NCBI RefSeq assembly: GCF_019052655.1
Contig: NZ_JAHQVB010000015.1
Location: 1-35,858 of the forward strand
Origin: Holdemanella porci
GTDB taxonomy: Bacteria; Bacillota_I; Bacilli_A; Erysipelotrichales; Erysipelotrichaceae
Direction: 5' to 3'
Length of the DNA: 35,858 nucleotides
Below are positions 24,983 to 33,551 of this stretch, in pieces; position 1 is the stretch's first letter, and every line of letters starts with the position of its first letter. The notes below the pieces were generated by a model. The model was given only the letters and a program-made list of their open reading frames with translations, was not told where the DNA came from and made no database searches. Made by a program: the position numbers and the translations under genes.

Positions 24983-26248
24983 CTAATAAGCACTATTTAA
25001 ATATATCTTAGGACACTCCAGTAGATGTATCTTTAGGATATTTATATATTTATTCCAAGTTAACCAGTTAGTCTGGTCTCTGCGTCTCTTGCTTTTACGC
25101 AATTCTACTAGAACATATTTATAGAACTTTAGTAGACCGACATAGTTACCATAAATTCCATAATATCTGTAATGTCCTGTTAATCTCACATTCAACGCTT
25201 CAATGGTATCCTTAATGCTTTCGTGCATATGTTCCCATAACCATCTCTTAATGGCTTCTCTTTTCATTTTCAACTTCTTCTTGCTTGTTCTATGCAGTAC
25301 ACAATATTTGCCCCAATGACTTTTCGCATTGTAATGTGTAAATCCAAGAAAATCAAAGGATTCCTTTGTTCCCTTGTATCTGCCAAAGGGTAGTATTCTG
25401 CTTTTATCTTCTGCAATTTCAAGACCAAACTTCTTTAGTCTCTCTATTAAAAGCTGATAAAACTTTTGCGCTTCATTCTCGTATTGAAACAGACATACAA
25501 AATCATCTGCATAGCGTACCATATACATTTCGCCCCTGAATTCACGTTTCTTTACATAATCGAACCATGTATCAAGTACATAATGTAGATACACATTTCC
25601 AGTACTGGTGATATTAATCCTCCCTGTACTTTTCCTGAATCTGTAGCCAGTCGTTTTACCATCTTCCATAACTCCACCAATCAGAAATCGTTTGATGTAT
25701 CTGATAAAATTCTTGTCTGCTATGTCATGCTCTAAAAAATTTATCATCCAATCATGGTCGATGTTGTCGAAGAATCCTTTAATATCTGCGTCTAAGATGT
25801 AATTAACCTTATTAGCCATGATATGTTTGTTCACTCTCTGTATTGCATCGTGACAACTCCTGTTTGGACGAAACCCAAAAGAGAAATCTTTGAATTTGGG
25901 TTCATAGATTGCCTCTAGAATCTCCTTGAAGACTCCTTGCACAACTTTATCCTCAAATGATGGAATGCCTAGTCCGCGCATTTTCCCATTTCCTTTCGGT
26001 ATAAAGGCTCTGCACACTGGATAAGGCCTATAAGAAAATTTCTTCATTCTGATTAACAGATTTTCAATATTTTCGTCTATGTTTTCTCCATATTGCTCCT
26101 TGGTTACCCCGTCAACTCCAACCGCTTTTCCTTTCGGTTGCTTTTTGTAGGATTCCTTGAGTGTGTCATTGTTTACATATTTCATTAACGACTGTACTCT
26201 GTCATATCTTGCTACGAGATTGGCTATTTCTGCTTTCTCTTTTTCCAT
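24983..26248 (-). CDS. ltrA: Group II intron reverse transcriptase/maturase, 421 aa, with internal compensated frameshift
   Basis: RT blocks are clear: FIPKGNGKMRGLGIPSFEDK, GFRPNRSCHDAI, DADIKGFFDNIDHD and the catalytic YADDF, then the maturase thumb (GHYRYYG). No endonuclease domain is present. Between MEDGK and NVYLHY the frame reads an unrelated 19-residue stretch. In the +1 frame the same DNA gives RLATDSGKVQGGLISPVLG, the expected QGG-x-x-SP block. One extra base in TTTT (25654-25657, plus strand) and one missing in CC (25599-25600) account for this. As written the protein lacks a motif needed by RTs, so it is probably inactive. AGGAGGC precedes the ATG. Confidence 0.85.
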   Translation of the reverse strand: MEKEKAEIANLVARYDRVQSLMKYVNNDTLKESYKKQPKGKAVGVDGVTKEQYGENIDENIENLLIRMKKFSYRPYPVCRAFIPKGNGKMRGLGIPSFEDKVVQGVFKEILEAIYEPKFKDFSFGFRPNRSCHDAIQRVNKHIMANKVNYILDADIKGFFDNIDHDWMINFLEHDIADKNFIRYIKRFLIGGVMEDGKTTGYRFRKSTGRINITSTGNVYLHYVLDTWFDYVKKREFRGEMYMVRYADDFVCLFQYENEAQKFYQLLIERLKKFGLEIAEDKSRILPFGRYKGTKESFDFLGFTHYNAKSHWGKYCVLHRTSKKKLKMKREAIKRWLWEHMHESIKDTIEALNVRLTGHYRYYGIYGNYVGLLKFYKYVLVELRKSKRRRDQTNWLTWNKYINILKIHLLECPKIYLNSAY

Positions 26249-26775
26249 AGATTACTTGCCTCCTGTGCTTTCTATGTTTTGATTGCAAAAGCAACTTATT
26301 GTCCGTCCCTTCCCTCTAGCGTCATTACTGCTTTCCATGGTACTATAGACGAATCCGACTCCTCAATGGTCTTCGTTCATACTCATCATTGCATTGACCG
26401 ATACTCCCTACTGTCTCATGTACAGAACCATCCAGGCCTCCCAGGTATTTCAAATATAACAATATCAGGTATGCCGTGCTCTAGGACTCCGGTGTGTTTT
26501 CATAGTCTCGCTTTAGCGACTAATCCTTGTTGGTGACCCAAGAAAGTAGTAGACCACCCCACACAATCGATAATTCTAACGGAGCTCAATCACTTCACGC
26601 TTACGCATTACGGCGTTCCTGTTTCCTGTCCTACGCTTAAACACCGTTGTTAGCCTTTGGTGCTCCAAGGACTTGGTACTGGCAACTTGCTAGGTTTTAC
26701 CAGACTGGATTCCCACCAGTTATATATTTGGCACCGAACTGGCGCACACTTCCTGAAACTATTATACCTCTAAAT

Positions 26776-26810
26776 AAGAAAAGAAAGGAAGATAATTCAC
26801 TATCTTCCTT
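26776..26810 (-). terminator. Terminator of clpB
   Basis: A perfect 10-bp stem AAGGAAGATA (26785-26794) / TATCTTCCTT (26801-26810), 6-nt loop, is followed on the minus strand by TTTCTTTTC. The clpB stop codon lies at its start. A TATAAT box (26761-26766) just beyond it could serve the sirtuin gene, interrupted by the intron. Confidence 0.75.
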
Positions 26811-29352
26811 GAATATCAAATGTATACTCGCCATTTTGACAATCTACATGGATTACATCCCCTTGCATAGCGCCAGTCTTAATCATTTCCTTGGCAATCT
26901 GTGTCTCAAGATTTCTTTGGATATAACGCTTCATAGGACGAGCACCATATACAGGATCTACCCCCATCTTTGCGATCTGATTGTATACAGCATCACTTAC
27001 ATTCAATGTAATGTCACGTTCAGCCAAACGTTTTTGTAGCAAGCCGACAAACTTGTGGGCAATCTTAATAAAGGCCGAATCATCTAATGCGTTGAACACA
27101 ATAATTTCATCGATACGGTTAATGAATTCTGGTTTAAAGTGACGCTTTACTTCTTCCATATATTTATCATGTACATCACCAGATTCAAAGGCATATTGGC
27201 TACCTAAGTTAGATGTTAAGATAATAATTGTATTCTTAAAATCTACCGTAACACCTTTCGAGTCTGTAATACGACCATCATCAAGAATTTGAAGTAACAC
27301 ATTGAATACATCTGGATGCGCCTTTTCGATTTCATCAAACAAGACAATACTATATGGATTACGACGAACAGCTTCCGTTAATTGACCTCCCTCATCGTAT
27401 CCTACATATCCAGGAGGTGCACCAATTAATCGTGCCACACTGTGTTTTTCCATGTATTCACTCATATCAATACGCACAATATGTCTTTCATCGTCAAATA
27501 ACTGTTCAGCCAAAGCCTTGGCAACCTCCGTTTTACCAACACCAGTTGGACCTAAGAACATGAACGATCCAATTGGACGATTCTCATCTTGAATCTGTGC
27601 TTTAGAACGCAAGATTGCATCTGTTACAAGTTCTAGAGCTTCATTTTGACCAACAACACGTTTTTCAAGTTCTTCCTTCAAATTCAATAATTTATCTCTT
27701 TCAGAGGCAACCAAACGAGTCACTTCAACGCCTGTCCATCTAGAAACGATTTTCGCAATCAATTCTTCATTGACCGTTTCTTGAATCAAAGCATCCTCTT
27801 TTTGACTTGCCTGCTCTTTTTGAATACGAGCCTCTAATTCTGGAATCGTGCCATATTGAAGTTTAGCAGCATCTTCGTAACGAGCTTCATTACGCGCTTG
27901 CTCTAAATCCAAACGAGCTTTCTCCAAACGTTGTTTATCCTCTTTTTCATTAGCCAAGCCATGTTTTTCGTCTTCCCACTTAGAATGCATTTCATCACGC
28001 TTTGATTGTAAAGAAGCTAATTCACTTTCAATTTCTTCACGACGCTCAATAGCCCTTTTATCTTCTTCTTTTTGTAGAGAAGTCTTTTCAATTTGAAGTT
28101 GTAAAATCTTACGCTGTAATTCATCCAACTCTTGAGGCATACTTTCCATTTCAACCTTTAACGTAGCACAAGCCTCATCCACTAAGTCAATTGCCTTATC
28201 TGGTAAGAAACGATCCGTGATATAACGATCGGACATAGTAGCTGCCGCAATTAAAGCTTCATCCAAAATACGTACACCATGATAACTTTCAAAACGATCT
28301 TTTAATCCACGCAAAATACTGATTGTATCCTCTACACTTGGCTGAGCAACTTGTACTTTTTGGAAACGACGCTCTAAAGCGGCATCCTTTTCAATATATT
28401 TACGATATTCATTGAAAGTTGTTGCACCAATACAATGTAGTTCACCACGCGCTAACATTGGCTTTAATAAGTTAGCCGCATCCATACTACCTTCGGTTTT
28501 ACCTGCACCAACCAAGTTATGAATTTCATCAATAAACAAGATGATTTGTCCATCCGATTTTTTAACTTCATCCAAAATGGATTTTAAACGCTCCTCAAAT
28601 TCACCACGATACTTAGCACCGGCAATCAAAGATCCCATATCCAATTCAATCAAGCGTTTCTCTTTTAATGACTCAGGCACATCCCCCTTCATAATACGCC
28701 ATGCGATCCCTTCAACAACAGCTGTCTTACCAACACCAGGTTCACCAATCAAAACAGGGTTGTTCTTTGTCTTACGAGATAAAATCTGCATAACACGTCG
28801 AATTTCATCATCACGTCCAATAATTGGATCAATCTTACCATCACGCACATCCTGAACTAGATCACGACCATATTTCTTTAAAGCTTCTACATTCTCTTCT
28901 GAATTTGGCGTATCAAATTTTTTACCATTACGACGCTCTAATTCAGCTTTGTAGCAAGCATCCTTATTCAAGTTAAAAGTTCTTACCAATTCTTTAGAAA
29001 TATAAGAACGATTAAACAATAGAGCTAAGAATACACTAGCTACTGAAAGATAAGTTTCATCATGTTGACTCGCCCAGTTTTGCGCATCTTCAAACGATTT
29101 CTGCACTTCATTGGATAAATTTATATTACTTGTTGAGCTCTTTGCGACACGATTAGATTCTTGTTGAGCCATCTGTAAAGCACGACCTTTATCCAAGCCA
29201 ATACGCTCAAACAAGCCGTCCAATACATCATCCTTAAAAATCGTTTCCAACATATCCACAGTATCTACACTTGGATGTTGGTTGGATTTTGCCAAATTAA
29301 TGGCATCCATTAAAATCTTCTGCAAACGCTCTGACATTTGATCGATATTCAT
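26800..29352 (-). CDS. clpB: ClpB disaggregase, 850 aa
   Basis: AAA+ chaperone that pulls proteins out of aggregates together with DnaK. An N-terminal Clp-N repeat domain comes first; then NBD1 with Walker A GEPGVGKT and Walker B LFIDEIHN, a long coiled-coil middle domain rich in Glu/Lys/Gln (about 400-520), and NBD2 with GPTGVGKT and VLFDEIEKA. There is no ClpP-binding loop. The start ATG at 29352 has AAGGAGGTGC upstream; an earlier in-frame ATG at 29379 falls in the operator. Control is by HrcA through the CIRCE element. Length is normal. Confidence 0.97.
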   Translation of the reverse strand: MNIDQMSERLQKILMDAINLAKSNQHPSVDTVDMLETIFKDDVLDGLFERIGLDKGRALQMAQQESNRVAKSSTSNINLSNEVQKSFEDAQNWASQHDETYLSVASVFLALLFNRSYISKELVRTFNLNKDACYKAELERRNGKKFDTPNSEENVEALKKYGRDLVQDVRDGKIDPIIGRDDEIRRVMQILSRKTKNNPVLIGEPGVGKTAVVEGIAWRIMKGDVPESLKEKRLIELDMGSLIAGAKYRGEFEERLKSILDEVKKSDGQIILFIDEIHNLVGAGKTEGSMDAANLLKPMLARGELHCIGATTFNEYRKYIEKDAALERRFQKVQVAQPSVEDTISILRGLKDRFESYHGVRILDEALIAAATMSDRYITDRFLPDKAIDLVDEACATLKVEMESMPQELDELQRKILQLQIEKTSLQKEEDKRAIERREEIESELASLQSKRDEMHSKWEDEKHGLANEKEDKQRLEKARLDLEQARNEARYEDAAKLQYGTIPELEARIQKEQASQKEDALIQETVNEELIAKIVSRWTGVEVTRLVASERDKLLNLKEELEKRVVGQNEALELVTDAILRSKAQIQDENRPIGSFMFLGPTGVGKTEVAKALAEQLFDDERHIVRIDMSEYMEKHSVARLIGAPPGYVGYDEGGQLTEAVRRNPYSIVLFDEIEKAHPDVFNVLLQILDDGRITDSKGVTVDFKNTIIILTSNLGSQYAFESGDVHDKYMEEVKRHFKPEFINRIDEIIVFNALDDSAFIKIAHKFVGLLQKRLAERDITLNVSDAVYNQIAKMGVDPVYGARPMKRYIQRNLETQIAKEMIKTGAMQGDVIHVDCQNGEYTFDIQGR

Positions 29353-29372
29353 AAATAAGCACCTCCTTGCGC

Positions 29373-29399
29373 TTAGCACTCACTCTTTGTGATTGCTAA
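29373..29399 (-). promoter_or_regulatory. CIRCE operator (HrcA binding site) of clpB
   Basis: TTAGCACTC - 9 nt - GATTGCTAA differs from the consensus TTAGCACTC-N9-GAGTGCTAA by one base. It lies between the promoter and the clpB ribosome binding site, so HrcA would block transcription until heat stress. Confidence 0.9.
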
Positions 29400-29403
29400 T
29401 GAT

Positions 29404-29445
29404 AGTATAACACCATTTTTGGCACTGTCAACACTTAAGTGCTAA
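29404..29445 (-). promoter_or_regulatory. clpB promoter with a second palindrome
   Basis: The -35 is TTGACA (29426-29431), a perfect match, the spacer 16 nt, and the -10 TATACT (29404-29409). Directly upstream of the -35 is the palindrome CACTTAAGTG (29432-29441), with AGTGCTAA (29438-29445) equal to a CIRCE half-site. Confidence 0.7.
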
Positions 29446-29454
29446 TTATTTTTT

Positions 29455-29483
29455 AAAAAGAAAAGTAGATTTCTCTACTTTTC
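29455..29483 (-). terminator. Terminator of the transaldolase-like gene
   Basis: The stem GAAAAGTAGA / TCTACTTTTC has a 4-nt loop (29460-29483) and is followed by TTTTT on the minus strand. The stop codon lies inside the stem. Confidence 0.8.
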
Positions 29484-30143
29484 CAATGTATTACGATTAT
29501 AAGCTCTTTGCCAATTTACGCTAAATTCACCCACCGCAATCTTTGTTCCTGGATGATCAATCATTTGATATAAAACATCACAAGGAACAGTTACAGCTTG
29601 AATTCCAGCCTTGATCAATTCATGTACTTGATATGTATTTTTAAAGCTTGCCGCAATCACTTTAGCCGGCATATGATTCACTCTCAACATTTCAATCAAG
29701 TCTTTTACATTCTGAACACCATCTCCATAATTACACATTCGATTTGTATAAGGTGCTAAATATTCAGCTCCATCCATTGCAGCTAAAAAAGCCTGATCCG
29801 CTGTATAAATGGCAGTAGCCAATGTGTGAATTCCTAACTTTTTACATTCTTTAATAGCTCTTAAGCCCTCATGTGTAACCGGAATCTTTACATACATATT
29901 TTTATTACGAATGGAAGAAATCATTTTTGCCTCTTCCATAATACCTTCAAAAGAGGTCTGTACCGTTTGAATAAACAACAATTGATCTTCGCTCAACACC
30001 TCACAAAGATCTTTTACTACATCCATTGCTTCTCTATTCGATTTTGTTAATATTGTAGGGTTTGTCGTAACACCCGTAATTGTTAATAACTCATTTAGTT
30101 CTTTAATTTGTTCAATATTTGATGAATCGATAATTAATTCCAT
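29475..30143 (-). CDS. Transaldolase-like / fructose-6-phosphate aldolase family protein, 222 aa
   Basis: A TIM-barrel aldolase of the TalC/FSA group. The Schiff-base Lys is in YVKIPVT (Lys86). GVTTNPTIL (about 24-32) and AVTVPCDVL match the family, and the length (about 215-222) is that of the short TalC/FSA proteins. These cleave or form fructose-6-phosphate, or act as transaldolase; which one cannot be read from the sequence. AAGGAGGATC precedes the ATG, and a promoter lies upstream. It is divergent from a DeoR regulator, so it is the likely regulated target. Confidence 0.88.
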   Translation of the reverse strand: MELIIDSSNIEQIKELNELLTITGVTTNPTILTKSNREAMDVVKDLCEVLSEDQLLFIQTVQTSFEGIMEEAKMISSIRNKNMYVKIPVTHEGLRAIKECKKLGIHTLATAIYTADQAFLAAMDGAEYLAPYTNRMCNYGDGVQNVKDLIEMLRVNHMPAKVIAASFKNTYQVHELIKAGIQAVTVPCDVLYQMIDHPGTKIAVGEFSVNWQRAYNRNTLEK

Positions 30144-30169
30144 AATAGATCCTCCTTAAGTTCATCTGT

Positions 30170-30198
30170 ATACTAACACCAGAAAAATTTTGATTCAA
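30170..30198 (-). promoter_or_regulatory. Promoter of the transaldolase-like gene
   Basis: Minus strand: -35 TTGAAT (30193-30198), spacer 17 nt, -10 TAGTAT (30170-30175). The -10 has two mismatches, so strength may be modest. Confidence 0.45.
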
Positions 30199-30283
30199 TA
30201 ACCTTTTCACATCAAACAATTTATTTCAAAAGAACACAAATAAACATGTTCCCTTCTGTTTCTTTTTGTGCTTTAATAGAATC

Positions 30284-31027
30284 ATGAACACAACACAAAG
30301 AAGATATGAAATCTATGAAAAACTAAAAAAAGATAAAACCGTACAAGTAAGTGAACTCGCAAAAGTATACTCCGTTTCCTTAATGACCATACGAAGAGAT
30401 TTAGATAGTCTAGAAAACCAAGGACTCGCCACAAAGCGCTATGGAGGAGCCACACTCAATGAGTCTAGTTCAACTGAGCCTTCCTTTGAAATCAAAGAAG
30501 GTATATCACAATCGGATAAAAAAGAAATCGCGATTTATGCTAGTACACTCATTCAAGATGGAGATTCTATCTATTTGGATTGTGGTACAACCTGCCTTGA
30601 GCTCTTTAAACGTATACACCATAAAAAAATCACAATCTTTACAAATTTCTGGAAGATTCTTCACTATGTAGATCGAAATACCAAGGCGAAAATCATTATG
30701 GCTCCAGGCACCTATAATCCTGTAACTCAGGCAGCTCTATCTGAAAGCACCATTCAATTCTTTCAAAACTATTATATCGATAAAGCCTTTATTTCCGTAT
30801 TAGGCCTTGACTTAGACTATGGCGTATCCATTCCCAGCATGAGTGATGCTTTAGTTAAAAAAGCGATTCTTGATTCTTCCAATAAAAAAATTTGTATGGC
30901 AGACCATACAAAATTCCATAAGAAGTATATGTCAAAAATAGCCAATATTGATGATTTTGACATGATTATCACCGATAATAAACTAGATGATACTATAAAA
31001 CACGAAAACATAATAAAAGCACATTAA
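30284..31027 (+). CDS. DeoR-family transcriptional regulator, 247 aa
   Basis: The N-terminal winged HTH is VQVSELAKVYSVSLMTIRRD followed by LENQGLATKRYGGA, the DeoR signature. The C-terminal effector domain (DeoRC) has DCGTTCLELFKRI for sugar-phosphate binding. It probably represses the divergent aldolase gene, and perhaps nagA downstream, in response to a phosphorylated sugar. The ATG at 30284 gives the normal N-terminus; the longer frame starting with TTG at 30266 does not fit the family. No Shine-Dalgarno is visible, and a TTTAAT -10-like box ends 6 nt before the ATG. The 8-bp palindrome AACATGTT near 30243-30250 is a possible operator part. Confidence 0.88.
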   Translation: MNTTQRRYEIYEKLKKDKTVQVSELAKVYSVSLMTIRRDLDSLENQGLATKRYGGATLNESSSTEPSFEIKEGISQSDKKEIAIYASTLIQDGDSIYLDCGTTCLELFKRIHHKKITIFTNFWKILHYVDRNTKAKIIMAPGTYNPVTQAALSESTIQFFQNYYIDKAFISVLGLDLDYGVSIPSMSDALVKKAILDSSNKKICMADHTKFHKKYMSKIANIDDFDMIITDNKLDDTIKHENIIKAH

Positions 31028-31041
31028 ATGTGCTTTTATTA
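31011..31041. terminator. Two-way terminator between deoR-type gene and nagA
   Basis: A perfect 14-bp inverted repeat TAATAAAAGCACAT / ATGTGCTTTTATTA has a 3-nt loop, which is the TAA stop of the regulator. T-rich sequence on both strands fits convergent genes. Confidence 0.8.
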
Positions 31042-31043
31042 TA

Positions 31044-32183
31044 TTAGAATGCTTTTTGACCTTTTACATATGTCATTTCAACAGAATAGTCATCATTTAA
31101 TACAACTAAATCTGCATCTTTTCCAGTTTGAATCGATCCTTTACGATCATCTACATTCAACATACGAGCCGGGTTCAATGTACAAGCATTGATAGCTGTT
31201 TGCCAAGGAACCATTGCTTTTTCTACTAAAATACGAAGTCCATCGTTGACATGCAATGTAGATCCCGCAAGACCTTTCGTATCTGTTAAGTGTGCACTTC
31301 CATCTGGATATAATTCGATTTCATTTCCACCAAACAATACTTTTGTACCAACAGGTAGTCCCTTAACCATTAATGAGTCAGTGATCATAATACAGTGGTT
31401 TGCTCCTTTAGCTGTAAAGAAGTCGTTTAATGCTTCATAAGTTGAGTGGTTTCCATCACAGATGATTTCACCATATACATCTCTATAACGCATTGCAGCA
31501 CCAACTAATCCTGGTTCACGGTGATGGAATTTAGTCATACCATTGAATACGTGAGTCATTGAGTTTGCACCATTCGCAATGGCTAAACGAGCCTGTTCAA
31601 AAGTGGCTCCTGAGTGACCTTGACTACACACAATTCCATTTGCGCGTAAGAATTTAGTTAATTCATAGTTATCATCGTGTTCACAAGCCATAGTCACGAT
31701 TTTAATTAAATTATTAGAAGCTGCCAAGTAACGTTTGAATTGTTCAAGATCTGGTTTTACACAATACTGTTCAGGTTGTGCTCCCTTATATACTTGATCC
31801 AAATAAGGTCCTTCAAAGTGAATACCTAAAATTTCTGCACCTTCATACCCTTCTTCAACAACTTTCGCAACATTTTTAACCGCATTTGTCAAAACTTCTT
31901 CAGACTGTGTGATTGTTGTTGGAAGAATACCTGTAACCCCTTCTTTAACAATATTTTTCATCCAGTTACGAAGGCCTTCTTCATTCGCATCATTAGTATC
32001 AAATCCATAAGCACCATGTGTGTGTACATCGATAAATCCTGGGATAATTCGTTTATCTCCATAATCCTCATCCACTTCTTTTTCGCCATATGGATAGATA
32101 TTAACAATCTTTCCTTCTTCTACTTCAACTTGGGCTGCCAACCATGTATTTACGACCCAAATTCTTTTACTTTGAATAATCAT
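31044..32183 (-). CDS. nagA: N-acetylglucosamine-6-phosphate deacetylase, 379 aa
   Basis: An amidohydrolase that removes acetate from GlcNAc-6-phosphate in amino-sugar and cell-wall recycling. Motifs in order: PGFIDVHTHG (metal H-x-H), HFEGPYLD (Glu ligand), CSQGHSGAT, THVFNGMTKFHHREPG, and catalytic Asp in MITDS. Length is standard. AGGAGG lies 13 nt before the ATG. It is the only gene of its transcript that can be seen here, as nagB is not adjacent. A TATAAT lies about 25 nt upstream of the ribosome binding site. Product GlcN-6-P would feed glycolysis, with the aldolase gene as a possible partner. Confidence 0.96.
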   Translation of the reverse strand: MIIQSKRIWVVNTWLAAQVEVEEGKIVNIYPYGEKEVDEDYGDKRIIPGFIDVHTHGAYGFDTNDANEEGLRNWMKNIVKEGVTGILPTTITQSEEVLTNAVKNVAKVVEEGYEGAEILGIHFEGPYLDQVYKGAQPEQYCVKPDLEQFKRYLAASNNLIKIVTMACEHDDNYELTKFLRANGIVCSQGHSGATFEQARLAIANGANSMTHVFNGMTKFHHREPGLVGAAMRYRDVYGEIICDGNHSTYEALNDFFTAKGANHCIMITDSLMVKGLPVGTKVLFGGNEIELYPDGSAHLTDTKGLAGSTLHVNDGLRILVEKAMVPWQTAINACTLNPARMLNVDDRKGSIQTGKDADLVVLNDDYSVEMTYVKGQKAF

Positions 32184-32251
32184 ATCGACAATTCCTCCTA
32201 ACTATTATTATACTCTTTATAAAAGAAAACACTTACACTTTTTAGTTGACT

Positions 32252-32281
32252 TTTTATATTTTTTATTCAAAAAATATAAAA
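32252..32281. repeat. AT-rich inverted repeat between nagA and the flavodiiron gene
   Basis: A perfect 13-bp inverted repeat TTTTATATTTTTT / AAAAAATATAAAA has loop ATTC. It lies in the 160-nt divergent gap, outside the predicted promoter boxes. It may be an operator or a cruciform-prone site; no known binding protein is recognised. Confidence 0.5.
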
Positions 32282-32293
32282 GATGCAAATGAA

Positions 32294-32322
32294 TAGACAT
32301 ATTCTCTAAATAATTATACAAT
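32294..32322 (+). promoter_or_regulatory. Promoter of the flavodiiron gene
   Basis: -35 TAGACA (32294-32299), spacer 17 nt, -10 TACAAT (32317-32322). It precedes the AAGAGGTG ribosome binding site and ATG at 32344. Confidence 0.6.
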
Positions 32323-32343
32323 AAAAAGAAGAGGTGAACAAAA

Positions 32344-33537
32344 ATGAAAAGAGCTAAAAAAATTATAGATAACGTGTACTGGGTTGGGGTTAGAGACTTA
32401 AATAACCGCCACTTCCATGGTGATTTATATCCAATTGATGAAGGTTGTACATATAATGCCTACTTAGTTGTAGATGATGAAGTCACACTTTTTGATACAG
32501 TCGAAGAAGAATTCACAGAAGAACTATTGGAAAGAGTTGAATCTGTACTTCAAGGAAGAGAAATTGACAATATTGTTGTTCAACATACAGAACCAGATCA
32601 TTCGGGTGGATTTAAAAAAGTATATGCCAAATATCCAAACGCAAAAGTTTACGCATCTATTTCTGGAAAGAAGAATATGATTGAACAATACTTTGATCAA
32701 GTTCCATATCAGGTCGTAAAGACAAATGATACAATCAACACAGGAAAATATGACTTTGTCTTTGTCGAAATGCAAATGATTCACTGGCCAGACAACATGT
32801 TGACATATTGTCCACAGTTAAAAACAGTATTCTCAAACGATGCCTTTGGACAGCACATTGTAAACTTTAATCTAACCGATGAAGGATTGGATAAAGCATA
32901 TTGTTTAAAACAAGCCAAAGAATACTTTGCGAATATTGTTTTACCATATACAACACCAGTGCAGGCTAAATTAAATCTAATTCTAGGCATGAATTTAGAC
33001 ATTGAATATATCATGCCGGCACATGGTATTATCTGGAAAGATTATATTGCAGATATTATTGAAACATATAAAGATATCGCAACACAAAAAGCCGCAAACA
33101 AAGCTGTTATTGTATATGAATCCGTATGGAAACATACGCAACAGATTGCTGAAAGCTTAGCCGAAGGATTCAGCGATGCTGATATGGATGTAAAAGTCTA
33201 TCAATTATCGGATACAAAATCTAGTATTGTGATGCGCGAAATCATGGATGCCAAAGTTGTATGTATTGGATCTGGAACCTACAACAATGTCATGGCACCA
33301 AGTGTAGCCGCTTTCCTTGAACACATTCGTCCATGTAAATTTAAGAACAAAAAAGGGTTGGCCTTTGCTGCATACGGATGGTTTAACCAAGTTGCCAAAG
33401 AAATCGATACAAGAATGCAACAATCTGGAATCGAATCATGTCACGATGTGATCAATCAATGTTACACACCAAGTGACGATCAATTAGAAGACTATTTTAA
33501 TGTCGCAAAAGAAATCGCAAAAAAATGCCAGGAATAA
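32344..33537 (+). CDS. fprA: Flavodiiron protein (A-type flavoprotein), 397 aa
   Basis: It reduces oxygen to water, or nitric oxide to nitrous oxide, in the cytoplasm, protecting an anaerobe. The N-terminal metallo-beta-lactamase-like domain carries the diiron ligands in HTEPDH (81-86, H-x-E-x-D-H), further ligands in IHW, SNDAFGQH and PAHG. The C-terminal flavodoxin domain (about 250-397) binds FMN (VYESVWKHTQQIAE, GSGTYNN, AAYGWFNQ). No rubredoxin tail is fused, so this is the two-domain class A form. Electron donors would be separate proteins. It is monocistronic, with its own promoter and terminator. Useful to protect oxygen-labile Fe-S clusters built by the SUF system. Confidence 0.95.
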   Translation: MKRAKKIIDNVYWVGVRDLNNRHFHGDLYPIDEGCTYNAYLVVDDEVTLFDTVEEEFTEELLERVESVLQGREIDNIVVQHTEPDHSGGFKKVYAKYPNAKVYASISGKKNMIEQYFDQVPYQVVKTNDTINTGKYDFVFVEMQMIHWPDNMLTYCPQLKTVFSNDAFGQHIVNFNLTDEGLDKAYCLKQAKEYFANIVLPYTTPVQAKLNLILGMNLDIEYIMPAHGIIWKDYIADIIETYKDIATQKAANKAVIVYESVWKHTQQIAESLAEGFSDADMDVKVYQLSDTKSSIVMREIMDAKVVCIGSGTYNNVMAPSVAAFLEHIRPCKFKNKKGLAFAAYGWFNQVAKEIDTRMQQSGIESCHDVINQCYTPSDDQLEDYFNVAKEIAKKCQE

Positions 33538-33551
33538 ATTTCCTGGCATTT
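33523..33551. terminator. Two-way terminator between fprA and rsmF
   Basis: A 12-bp stem AAATGCCAGGAA / TTCCTGGCATTT has loop TAAAT, with T's on the plus side and A's on the minus side. It contains the fprA stop and abuts the rsmF stop. Confidence 0.85.

Larger units (their letters stand above)
24900..26747 (-). mobile_element. Group II intron with reverse transcriptase, inserted between clpB and the sirtuin gene
   Basis: The 5' end reads GTGCGCC (26747 downward), fitting the GUGYG consensus. The last six exon bases, GGAAGT (26748-26753), can pair with ACTTTC (26542-26547) as IBS1/EBS1, including one G-U. Domain V is the hairpin GAGCCGTATGCC...GGTTC (24933-24965). Domain VI is a 7-bp stem (24902-24930). 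The 551 nt from 26249 to 26799 hold RNA domains I-III and the 5' exon, with no other gene. The 3' border is set to about 24900 from the domain VI position and may be off by a few bases. Total length is about 1.85 kb. Confidence 0.85.

Noticed and set aside
26279..27039. Plus-strand ORFs across the intron 5' region and clpB end
   Set aside because: They lie antisense to intron RNA domains and clpB, without ribosome binding sites or family features.
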